Below, one piece after another: positions 27,234 to 36,249 of a stretch of 64,000 bases of DNA. Within the stretch, counting starts at the first letter, position 1. Every line of letters starts with the position of its first letter. A program made the position numbers and the translations under genes. The stretch lies in the NCBI RefSeq assembly GCF_932526225.1, contig NC_064042.1, positions 6,749,540-6,813,539 of the forward strand, read 5' to 3'. This stretch comes from Nematostella vectensis. Taxonomy: Eukaryota > Cnidaria > Anthozoa > Actiniaria > Edwardsiidae. The notes under the pieces were generated by a model. That model had not been told where the DNA came from. It saw only the letters and a program-made list of their open reading frames with translations, and ran no database searches.

Positions 27234-27363
27234 CAGAGCCGTAGCAGGGGGTGGGGCACTGGGGGCATGTGCCCCCCCAATATTTTCTTAATATTTATGT
27301 ATTGTTCCCCACCCCCCCCCCCCCCCCCCCCACCCCAATCTTACGTGGCCTGCTACGGCTCTG
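27234..27363. mobile_element. Foldback MITE with CAGAGCCGTAGCAGG ends
   Basis: A perfect 15-bp inverted repeat bounds a 130-bp element whose arms are G- and C-homopolymer rich (GGGGCATGTGCCCCCCC). A more worn relative lies at about 930-1105. Confidence 0.8.
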
Positions 27364-27829
27364 CCAGAGAATACTCCAATACAGCGCCTATTGCTCACAA
27401 CACAAAATTTAAGCCTCGTTACGTTTTGTTATCAGTTTGTTATCAGCCCTGCGTGCCAAATAATCTAAAATGTTTCATTTGCAACAAGTAGGAGACTGCG
27501 TTAGGAAACTTGTTGGGAGAGGGATCATAGAGTCGTTTGGCTTGATAAGGCAGACATCTTGGTTTTATTCTTTTTAAAACATACAGACCCTTTCACCAGG
27601 CGCTTCAAAACCCAGGCCCCCCGCCCGTTAATGGATAGGGGATTGACGGACAATTACCCTGGCCACAAAGTTTTCTTTGTTGCGTTATGTTTATTTTATC
27701 TCCTTTTTCTGCTTAATGTATATATTCTTAGAATAATTTATTTTGTAGAATCGTAAAAATAATCATGGTTGTTTTGTAGTTTAATGTTTCTGGCCCACCC
27801 GCTTGTTTACGATTCCGATTCCTTTGAGA

Positions 27830-28343
27830 TAAATAACTAATAACCGTAACGGACAAGTGACAGCTTTTCAAACGTTGAAACAATTAGAAGAAGAATGTTG
27901 TATGATCTGGGATAATATCGACTGGGACCGAAAGAAGAATTTTTACGGGAATACACAGTGGTAAGTCAAAATAAGTGTATTAAAAGATAGAACCGAATCG
28001 GACTCGGGAATCATCGGAATCAGAAATTTGGTTGTATGTATCAAAACAGCGAACTACCTCGTCGATGTGAAGGGACCGGGGCTCATTTACATTTCCCTTA
28101 TAACAAAGGAGGAAAACCGAAAACTAAGAAAATGACCAAATATAGAAAAGATTAGAAGAAATGATACAATACAATGGTGGTGAGATAATTCTGTACCTTT
28201 TTTTCATCAAATGCATCTTTGAAATAAAAAAAAAAAACATTAAAATTTAGTTTGTATTCCATTTAAAGTGATTTTGGCCGATTTTCTAACCCTTAGACAA
28301 AAGGCTTTGGCGTTAAAGATCAACTGGAGGTCCACATAGCTCC
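27830..28343 (+). promoter_or_regulatory. Probable 5' UTR exons of the TNF ligand gene
   Basis: A donor CAGTG then GTAAGT at 27961 and an acceptor TTCTAACCCTTAG ending at 28296 would join a leader exon (end 27960) to the ATG exon. The start ATG at 28344 is followed by a second ATG two codons later. No TATA box is obvious; the 5' limit is unknown. Confidence 0.45.
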
Positions 28344-31300
28344 ATGGAGATGCAGAAAATTATTCTCGCTATAGCAACCTCTTTTCTGATATCAGTATCT
28401 CGTCTTGGTGTAGCAGAGGGTGTAAGCGCTGCAAAAAGAGACATCCGTGTCAACGTGAGTAAAACGCTATTATCGACATGTCTTAACTAATTATAGCCGA
28501 ATTCGTTGCAGGGGCAACGAAAAAGGGGGGTTTGGCTCAGTGACAAATTGGGGAGGGGGTATTTTTTTTGTTAATGACTTTCTGGCAGCCCAAAGATGGG
28601 GGGGGGGGGGGTTAAACCCCCTAAACCCTCCCCCTAGATCCGCTACTGCGTTGTTGCGCGACTGCCGATAATTTAAGTCCTTTTGTAGTTTGGGAATAGC
28701 ACGTAGTCAATCATACCACTGTGTCCAATCAATTCACTTGCTGTGTGCAGTCGAATGGTTTATGACGCGACAATAAAAACTTGAAAGCCATCGATTGGTT
28801 TAGACAGAGAGAAGGATTTTGGATTCACCGAGGTCGCGCAACAATTAATTCGGCTATAGTAAAGTACCTCCTCTTTTTTGTTTAAAAAGCCTGAGAAGAA
28901 AACGTAAAAGACAGACACGGAGATATCCTTTTTGATTTTCACGTGTTTTTACCACCACTATTTCTTCTTCTTTTCAGTTTTCTTCGCTGGCGAAAAGCCG
29001 GCTTATTAAAATGTTTTGCGTTACTAAGGGTAACTCTTTTTATCATAAGGATGATGTGCGAGTCTTCCAAGACCAACGTCATCTCGTGGACTTACAGACC
29101 CTCAGAGATCTTGTAAAGACCATTGTCCCTTTGTTGAAGGGAAAAGATGGAATGGACGGAAGGAATGGGAAAGATGGAATTGAGGTAGGCTTGTAGTATA
29201 TAATACACATAAAGACCCTCGGGGAACTTGTCAAGACCATAGTCCTAAAAGGAAAAGATGGAATGGACAGGAGCAATGGGAAAGATGGGATTGAGTTAGG
29301 CTTGTAGTATATAATACACATAAAGACCCTCGTGGAACTTGTCAAGACCATAGTCTTTTTGCTAAAGGGAAAAGATGGAATGGACAGAAGCAATGGGAAA
29401 GATGGGATTGAGGTAGGCTTGTAGTATATACAGGGTGTTTCAAAAGTTCGTGGACACTTTTTAAATTAATATAATTGCAGATTTTAATGGTCCGATTTCA
29501 AGGAAATTTTCAGGAAAACAAGGTGCATCAACGTAGCAAGCTACCATATCAAATTCAATAGTTTGCGTGTCCTATTTTTGCTTTAATGACTTCTTAAGAT
29601 GCTGTGGTGTGGAGTGGGAAATTTCTTCCAACGTAAGATAAGATGCCCAAACTTCGGTCTTTGAGCCCCACAAACAACGTTTGGGTGATGAAACAAGTAC
29701 TGGGCTCTCGTCAGTGAAGATAAAGTCGTCCCATTCAGTAACTGACAGAACTTGTACTTGCTGCGAGCTTCAAACGGGATTTTCACGCGCGGGTGCTCAA
29801 TAATGGCTTTTTATGCCGCTGAAAAGGTTTCCACCCCTTCCTGGTCATGTATCTCAAGACGGTTGGCGAAGACCTAGGAGAACTTTTCTCTTTAGATTTT
29901 TGCTTAATTTTCTGGATGAATATCCCGTCTTGTGCATAAAATTTTCAAAGTTGTAATTTGCAGCTTGGTTGAGCACTTTCGCCCCTCGAATTCGAGGTGT
30001 CGGTGAAAATTTCCTCGAACTCGAGTCCACTCTTGCGTCTTCCTAGAATTGTTGCTATTTTAGCTATGCTTTATTTATGCTATCTAATTGTTAGTCCGTT
30101 GGCATACAAAATTGCTGCTTGTGCTTGAACATTGTTCAGGCGTTTCTCTGTCATGTTTGAATCCATTTTCCTAGCCTATTTTTTGGTCTAGCAAATTTTA
30201 AGCAAACAAACCAAACTGACAGCCTACCCAAAAATGGCGTGAATGTAATGACGCGCGACACTTTTTTCGCCTTTTGGCGGGAATTAAAATTCGCTGTTTT
30301 TTTTTTCCAAATCCACAATGCCAAAACTTTATTAGTATGCCTTGCATATTAAATTTATTATCTATCTGATTGGAAAAAAATGATTTTTTTTTAAATCTCA
30401 GCGAATAAAACCATCTTGAAAGTGTCCACGAACTTTTGAAACACCCTGTCACATAAAAACCTTCGGGGAACTTGTCAAGACCATAGTCTTTTTGCTAAAG
30501 GGAAAAGATGGAATGTACAGAAGGAATGGGAAAGATGGAATTGAGGTAGGCTTGTAGTATAAAATACACATAAAGACCCTCGGGGAACTTGTGAATACCA
30601 TAGTCCTTTTGCTGAAGGGAAAAGATGGAATGGATGAGAGGAATCGGAAAGATGGAATTTAGGTAGGCTTGTAGTATATAATACACATAAAAACCCTCGG
30701 GGAACTTGTCAAGACCATAGTCCCTTTGCTGAAGGGAAAAAATGGAACAAACGGAAAAGATAGGATCGAGGTGAGCTTGAATTTTGTAACATACTTCTTT
30801 GCTGGAGGAAAGCCCTGACGTACGGAAGGAATGGGAAAGATGGATCGATATGCCACCGCTTTGCTGAGAGGAATTCCTGGATCAGGCGCGTACACAGAGG
30901 GGTGCGCGCGCAACCCCCCCCCCCCCCCCCCCCTCCCCTTGGTATCTACAAACGCAAGGCTTTTTCCATTTGTTACCAATGACCACCCACCCCACCCCCT
31001 TAGCCAATCCTGGATTGGTTTTCGTTTTTCGCGTACCTAATTGTTCTTTATGTTTATTTAAGGGGCCACCAGGATTACCAGGACCTCCCGGTCCTCCAGG
31101 ACCACAGGGCCTACCAGCCAAGGAGGTAGGATATTGGAGACAAGAAAGACACAGGAAGCATCCAAAGATGAATACGCGGATAAATCTTATAAATACTATT
31201 TTAATGATTTTATTCTTTTGGTAGCGAACCAAAAGAATATTGAAGAGGATATACCAACTTGCGACAATGAATTGATAATTGAAAATAGTTGCATTTCTAA

Positions 31301-33318
31301 TATTCTAGGATTTGTTATTGTTGTCATTCTTAGTAATAAGTAAGCGAGAGTTTGATATGATTTAATTTGATTAACTTATTCTTCAGGGCCTGAAGCCATC
31401 AGTTCACATGGCGACGGAAAGAGGAAGAATCTACTTTTCCGAGGGACAAGGCAAGCACCACTGATAGAATCATAAAAATATCCGCACTTATATAAAAGAC
31501 TATTACAAAGTAACCATTTTTATGTAATTCATACTTTTTAGCACATAACACTAAGTAGCCATTTGCATTTGATCCATACTGTTTTAGAGACACAACACTT
31601 TTACAAAAGACTATTTTCAAAGTAAGCATTTGCATTTAATTCAGAATTGTTTAGAGAGACATGACATTTTTCAAAAAAGACTATTACGAAGTATAGTTTC
31701 AGAGACATAACACTTCTATGGCATTTACAAAGTAGCCGTCATGTGATTAACCATCATCTACTGTTTTAGAAAATAGTTTTACAAAAAAGCTATCACAAAG
31801 TAACCATTTGCATTTGATTCATACTGTTTTAGAGTTTTAGAGAACGCTTCACAAAATACAATTTCAAAGTAACCATTGACATTTGATTAAATAAGACTTT
31901 TACAAAAAACAATTGCAAAGTAACCATTATTTGATTCATACTGTTCTAGAGAACGCTTTTACAAAAAAAATTCTACAAAGTAAAATTTTGTGTAAGGCTA
32001 AGTTCAAACGTCGTATTATCCGTTAGCCGTATTTAATGCAAATGCATACAGATAAAACAGTCGACTTGATTCATTTGCATGTATTTGCATTGAATACGGT
32101 TCATAATAATAATACGACTTTTGAACTCAGCCTAATAGTCAGACCTTTTTCACGATGTTGCGCGCGCGTTCAAAATGCCACAGACTGGCGGGCCATAGCT
32201 GATCCAAAAAGATGCGGACAAAGGGGAATTTGACTCTAGCGAAAACTATGCAAAAGAAGCACTATGGCAGCTTTTCTATAGCTTCGTCTGTAAACTCCAC
32301 TCTGTACGCCATTTTAGATCATCTGTGGCATTTTGGATGCGCGCACAACATCGTGAAAACGGTCTATTAATAACAGGTGCGTAAACAGGGGGTGCGCAGG
32401 GTGCTTGCGCACCCCCCCCCCCCCCCACCCCTCAGGCAATTGGGTACGCGCTTGCATACTGTTTTAGAGACAAAATGCTTTTACAAAAGACTATTACAAA
32501 GTAACGTTCGCATGTAATTCATACTGTTTTAGACAAAACACGTTTACAAAAGACTATTAGAAAGTAACAGTTCGCATGTAATTCATACTGTTTAAGGAAC
32601 ATATACACTTTCACAAAAGACTATTACAAAGTAACAGTTCGTAATTCATACTGTTTTAGGTGCACATTACACTTATACAAAAGACTATTACAAAGTAACA
32701 GTTCGTAATTCATACTGTTTTAGGTGCACATTACACTTATACAAAAGACTATTACAAAGTAACAGTTCGTAATTCATACTGTTTTAGGTGCACATTACAC
32801 TTATACAAAAGACTATTACAAAGTAACAGTTCGTAATTCATACTGTTTTAGGTGCACATTACACTTATACAAAAGACTATTACAAAGTAACAGTTCGTAA
32901 TTCATACTGTTTTAGGTGCACATTACACTTATACAAAAGACTATTACAAATACAAAGTAACAATTCGCATGTAATTCATACTGTTCCAGTGTTTGGTAAC
33001 TGGTCGCTAACTCCCTCCACCTCGCACGTGGCAGATGGGATGCACGGTGATAGCTCCTACATCATAATCCCGCGAGCAGGCCGTTATTTCATCTACTGCC
33101 AGCTCTATTTCCTCGAGGAACACTCTCAACCCGCGGGATTCGACATTGTCGTCAATGGCTTGAATATAGCTACAAAGATCTCGCAAGCGGGACAGTCGGC
33201 GTATGTGGGCGGAGTTTTTCTAATGCAGGAGCTAGCGGCGATATCGGTGGTCACTAGGGGAGCAGGAATTATTCTTGGTGATCCTGCGTTGACATTTTTC
33301 GGGGCGACTAATGTTTAA
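28344..33318 (+). CDS. Collagen-containing TNF-superfamily ligand, ectodysplasin-like, five coding exons
   Basis: Exons: 28344-28454, 28978-29184, 31063-31125, 31387-31450, 32990-33318 (774 bp, 257 aa plus stop); all phases agree. Residues 3-25 (MQKIILAIATSFLISVSRLG) are a hydrophobic signal peptide or signal anchor. Exon 2 ends in Gly-X-Y triplets GKDGMDGRNGKDGIE and exon 3 is pure collagen-like GPPGLPGPPGPPGPQGLP. The TNF domain starts KPSVHMATERGRIYF and includes the family signature RAGRYFIYCQLYF, the YVGGVFLM strand and the end TFFGATNV, which mirrors TFFGA in ectodysplasin. A collagen stalk before the TNF domain is the layout of EDA and of several cnidarian TNF ligands; it would trimerise and bind a TNFR-type receptor. 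The donor of exon 4 must be GC (AAG then GCAAGC) to keep phase. EDA-like is firm; strict orthology is not shown. Confidence 0.88.
29091..30785 (+). repeat. Tandem copies of the collagen-like exon 2 end plus donor (TNF ligand intron 2)
   Basis: After exon 2 the block ACCCTCGGGGAACTTGTCAA, then GACCATAGTCCTTTTGCTGA and GGAAAAGATGGAATGGAC, ending GATTGAGGTAGGCTTG, is repeated with a period of 113-118 bp. Copies start near 29213, 29326, 30460, 30573 and 30689, with a mariner-like element inserted between the second and third. Donor positions are 29413, 30545, 30663 and 30771 (the last GTGAGC); the copy at 29297 has TT for GT. Copies 2, 3, 4 and 6 stay open in the exon frame to their donor; copy 5 ends in TAG. 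The copies lose the Gly-X-Y rhythm (for example RSN for GRN), so they look like relics of the exon and not obvious cassette exons. Confidence 0.85.
29431..30448 (-). mobile_element. Decayed Tc1/mariner-type transposon with 30-bp perfect TIRs
   Basis: The ends CAGGGTGTTTCAAAAGTTCG plus TGGACACTTT are exact inverted copies (29431-29460 and 30419-30448). On the minus strand near 29740-29560 a broken frame reads WDDFIFTDESPVLVSSPKR then CLWGSK, a DDE transposase block around the second catalytic Asp. Left flank ends TATA; the right flank is TCACAT, where neighbouring repeat copies read TACACAT, so a TA target is likely with one base lost. The element is too short (1,018 bp) and broken to be autonomous. 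It landed inside the exon-2-derived array, so it is younger than that array. Confidence 0.82.
31996..32132. mobile_element. PIF/Harbinger-like MITE with TAA target duplication
   Basis: The ends GGCTAAGTTCAAACGTCGTA (left) and ATACGACTTTTGAACTCAGCC inverted match at about 21 of 25 positions. TAA flanks both sides (31993-31995, 32133-32135). Length is 137 bp with no coding capacity. The three-base TAA duplication and GGC start fit PIF/Harbinger MITEs. Confidence 0.72.
32141..32367. mobile_element. Foldback MITE with AGACCNTTTTCACGATGTTG ends
   Basis: The left end AGACCTTTTTCACGATGTTG, then CGCGCGCGTTCAAAATGCC, is inverted at the right (GGCATTTTGGATGCGCGC, ACAACATCGTGAAAACGG). A fragment of the same family lies at 37765-37845. 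No coding capacity. Confidence 0.65.
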
Positions 33319-34800
33319 AGGGTATTTGGAAACCTAGATTTCCGAGGGTGTCTAGGAACGTCTCCGAGGGGAACCTAGGAACGTCTCCGAGGGGAACCTA
33401 GGAACGTCACCGAGGGTATCAAGGAACACTTCCCGATGGTATCTATGAACGTCTCCGATGGTATCTAGAAACGTCCCCAAGGGTATCTAGGAACGTCTCC
33501 GAGTGTATCTAAGAACGTCTCCGAGGGTATCTACGAACGTCTCCGAGGGTATCTAGAAACGTCTCCGAGGGTATCTACGAACGTCTCCGAGGGTATCTAG
33601 GAACGTCCCCGAGGGTATCTACGAACGTCTCCGAGGGTATCTACGAACGTCTCCGAGGGTATCTAGGAACGTCCCCGAGGGTATCTACGAACGTCTCCGA
33701 GGGTATCTAGGAACGTCTCCGAGGGTATCTAGGAACGTCCCCGAGTGTATCTAAGAACGTCCCCGAGTGTATCTAGAAACGTCCCCGAGGGTATCTAAGA
33801 ACGTCCCCGAGGGTATCTAGAAACGTCCCCGAGTGTATCTAAGAACGTCTCCGAGGGTATCTACGAACGTCTCCGAGGGTATCTAGAAACGTCTCCGAGG
33901 GTATCTACGAACGTCTCCGAGGGTATCTAGGAACGTCCCCGAGGGTATCTACGAACGTCTCCGAGGGTATCTAGGAACGTCCCCAAGGGTATCTAGGAAC
34001 GTCCCCAAGGGTATCAAGGAACACTTCCCGATGGTATCTAGGAACGTCTCCGAGGGTATCTAAGAACGTCCCCGAGGGTATCTAGAAACGTCTCCGAGGG
34101 TATCTAAGAACGTCTCCGAGGGTATCTAGGAACGTCCCCAAGGGTATCTAGGAACGTCCCCAAGGGTATCAAGGAACACTTCCCGATGGTATCTAGGAAC
34201 GTCTCCGAGGGTATCTAGGAACGTCCCCGAGGGTATCTACGAACGTCTCCGAGGGTATCTACGAACGTCTCCGAGGGTATCTACGAACGTCTCCGAGGGT
34301 ATCTAGGAACGTCCCCAAGGGTATCTAAGAACGTCCCCGATGGTATCTAGGAACGTCTCCGAGGGTATCTAAGAACGTCCCCGAGGGTATCTAGAAACGT
34401 CTCCGAGGGTATCTAAGAACGTCCCCAAGGGTATCTAGGAACGTCCCCAAGGGTATCAAGGAACACTTCCCGATGGTATCTAGGAACGTCTCCGAGGGTA
34501 TCTAGGAACGTCCCCGAGGGTATCTACGAACGTCTCCGAGGGTATCTACGAACGTCTCCGAGGGTATCTACGAACGTCTCCGAGGGTATCTACGAACGTC
34601 TCCGAGGGTATCTAGGAACGTCCCCAAGGGTATCAAGGAACACTTCCCGATGGTATCTAGGAACGTCTCCGAGGGTATCTAAGAACGTCCCCGAGGGTAT
34701 CTAGAAACGTCTCCGAGGGTATCTAAGAACGTCCCCGAGGGTATTTAGGAACGTTCCCGAGGGTACCTAAGAATGTTTCCAGAGATTGTCTAGGAACGTC
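33319..34800 (+). repeat. 22-bp minisatellite forming most of the TNF ligand 3' UTR
   Basis: About 66 copies of GGGTATCTAGGAACGTCTCC GA begin immediately after the TAA stop at 33316-33318. Common variants swap TCTCC with CCCC and GGAACG with CGAACG, AGAACG or GAAACG. A marker variant, ATCAAGGAACACTTCCCGAT, recurs at about 33418, 34014, 34173, 34457 and 34632, showing block-wise copying. A poly(A) signal AATAAA at 34894 follows, so the whole array probably lies in the mRNA. Confidence 0.9.
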
Positions 34801-34893
34801 TCCGCGCATGCCATCGTCGCCAAACCTTTTTTTGGTATAAAACCGCCCCGACTCAAAAGCAGGCAGTGGGGAAAGAAACTCTAGATCACACTA

Positions 34894-34899
34894 AATAAA
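34894..34899 (+). terminator. Poly(A) signal for the TNF ligand gene
   Basis: AATAAA about 95 bp after the end of the 22-bp array, followed by a T-rich stretch (TCTTTATTTGTTTC). It is the first canonical signal after the stop codon. Confidence 0.6.
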
Positions 34900-35332
34900 A
34901 GTATTTCTTTATCCTCCTTGTCATCTCTTTATTTGTTTCTTTTTTGTTACTCAATTTGAGAGTAAGGATATTGTTTCAGACCAGAAAGGGGTATAACACC
35001 TTTTTCCTTAAAGTGGATGAATAGCTAAATAATAAGGAAAACGTTTAGGGTAAATGAGGCTTATTCCCTTGATTAAGTGACCCAATTAATTGGCAAATCA
35101 GGTAAAACGCTCTCTCGAGTTATAGAACCAGAATAATTCCCGGCCATTTTTTATCGATAATGAGGTAAATATTACCCGACTGTTGAATAAACTAGTAAAT
35201 CGATCCAAAATGCCTCATCGAAAAACAATGGACAAAATATTAAATGAAGTAATATCGTTGTAAGCTTTATAATATCTTTATAATATCATGATTAATGTCC
35301 CAATTCTTTCTTGGAAATAACTATGCAAAAAT

Positions 35333-35400
35333 ATGGGTGGGTTTGAACAACTATTCAGTTTTAAGTCCAACGCGCTAGCCGATTGCCCCCGGAGTCTTAA
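35333..35400 (-). pseudogene. Degenerate tRNA-like sequence
   Basis: On the minus strand CAATCGGCTAGCGCGTTGG (A-box region) and GTTCAAACCCACCC (B box) are recognisable, but the anticodon arm does not pair. Confidence 0.5.
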
Positions 35401-35900
35401 TCTGGCTACTCAGCAAATTTCATTTGGGTTTCTGTGGTTGAATCGGTGTATGAAAAATGCAATAGTACAATAGAAAGAAAACTCCCTTTCATGCTATTGG
35501 CGGATTAGGATCACCATCATTGTCATGTGACCCAATTTATCAGTCAATCAGATAAACAATACTCGAGATATAACGCCATGAATAATTTTCCTATTGTTTC
35601 TCACTAATGAAGGAAATTGAACTCTGGTGAGGGTTGAGCTACTGTATCATACAAGCAAAAATTCCTCATTATTAAAAGGCAAATGGAAATTATTCATTAT
35701 ACTATATCTCTCTTGCTTTTTAGGGAAAATTGGCCAAAATCTAATATTTCATTAGGTTAGCTTTGGCGACTCGCCCCCCTGCCAATCCCTTTCCGCCGCC
35801 CCTGAAAGCTAATCAGATGAGAAATTCTCGATTAAGAAATCCCATGATTGATTTCTCTACCACAAAAAAAAAATGCAAAAACACACATAACACACATTTT

Positions 35901-35974
35901 GCTCCAAGATGGGTTTGAACCATCATCCTTTCGGTTAACAGACGAACGCACAAACCTATTGCGCCACAGTGACT
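35901..35974 (-). pseudogene. tRNA-Asn(GUU)-like pseudogene
   Basis: Minus strand: GTCACTGTGGCGCAATAGGT, loop CTGTTAA with anticodon GTT, CCGAAAGG, and GGTTCAAACCC. The anticodon stem has a mismatch and the acceptor ends pair poorly. Confidence 0.6.
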
Positions 35975-36060
35975 GGGACATGCACTGATATTAACGCGTG
36001 GCACCTGGTTTCTGGCACTTCTTTAAAAGCCTTAATTCGACTATGCAAAAATACATATTT

Positions 36061-36133
36061 CGTCCCTGTGTGGGTTTGAACCACCAAACTTTCGTTAAAA
36101 GCCCAACCCGCTAGCCATTTGCACCACAGAGAC
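36061..36133 (-). pseudogene. tRNA-like pseudogene, Asn-derived with altered anticodon
   Basis: Minus strand starts GTCTCTGTGGTGCAAATGG and ends GGTTCAAACCCACACAGGGA C. The acceptor stem pairs well, but the loop reads CTTTTAA (anticodon TTT) and the anticodon stem has two mismatches. Confidence 0.6.
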
Positions 36134-36194
36134 TTAGACGGACACTGATCTAAACACTCAATTGTTTTTGGTACTGCAAAAATACACATTTCTT

Positions 36195-36242
36195 GCGTTT
36201 CGGTTAACAGCCGAAAGCGCTAACAGATTGCGCCACAAAGAC
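36195..36242 (-). pseudogene. Truncated tRNA-Asn(GUU)-like copy
   Basis: Minus strand: GTCTTTGTGGCGCAATCTG, TTAGCGC, and a perfect anticodon arm TTCGG-CTGTTAA-CCGAA. The T arm is missing. Confidence 0.6.
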
Positions 36243-36249
36243 TTGGATG

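Larger units (their letters stand above)
31470..32985 (+). repeat. About 64-bp tandem repeats around the last acceptor (TNF ligand intron 4)
   Basis: The unit reads TTACAAAGTAACAGTTCG, TAATTCATACTGTTTTAG, then GTGCACATTACACTTATAC. Five almost identical units lie at 32655-32975 and more diverged ones run back to 31470. The true acceptor region before 32990 (GCATGTAATTCATACTGTTC then CAG) is a further copy, so CATACTGTTTTAG is a repeated 3' splice-like site. Two MITEs and a G/C foldback interrupt the array. Confidence 0.85.

Noticed and set aside
30882-31232. Minus-strand Gly/Pro ORF as a separate collagen
   Set aside because: It is the antisense of the collagen-like TNF exon 3.
33319-34800. 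Extra TNF exons in the 22-bp array
   Set aside because: All frames of the unit are soon closed and it follows the stop codon directly.
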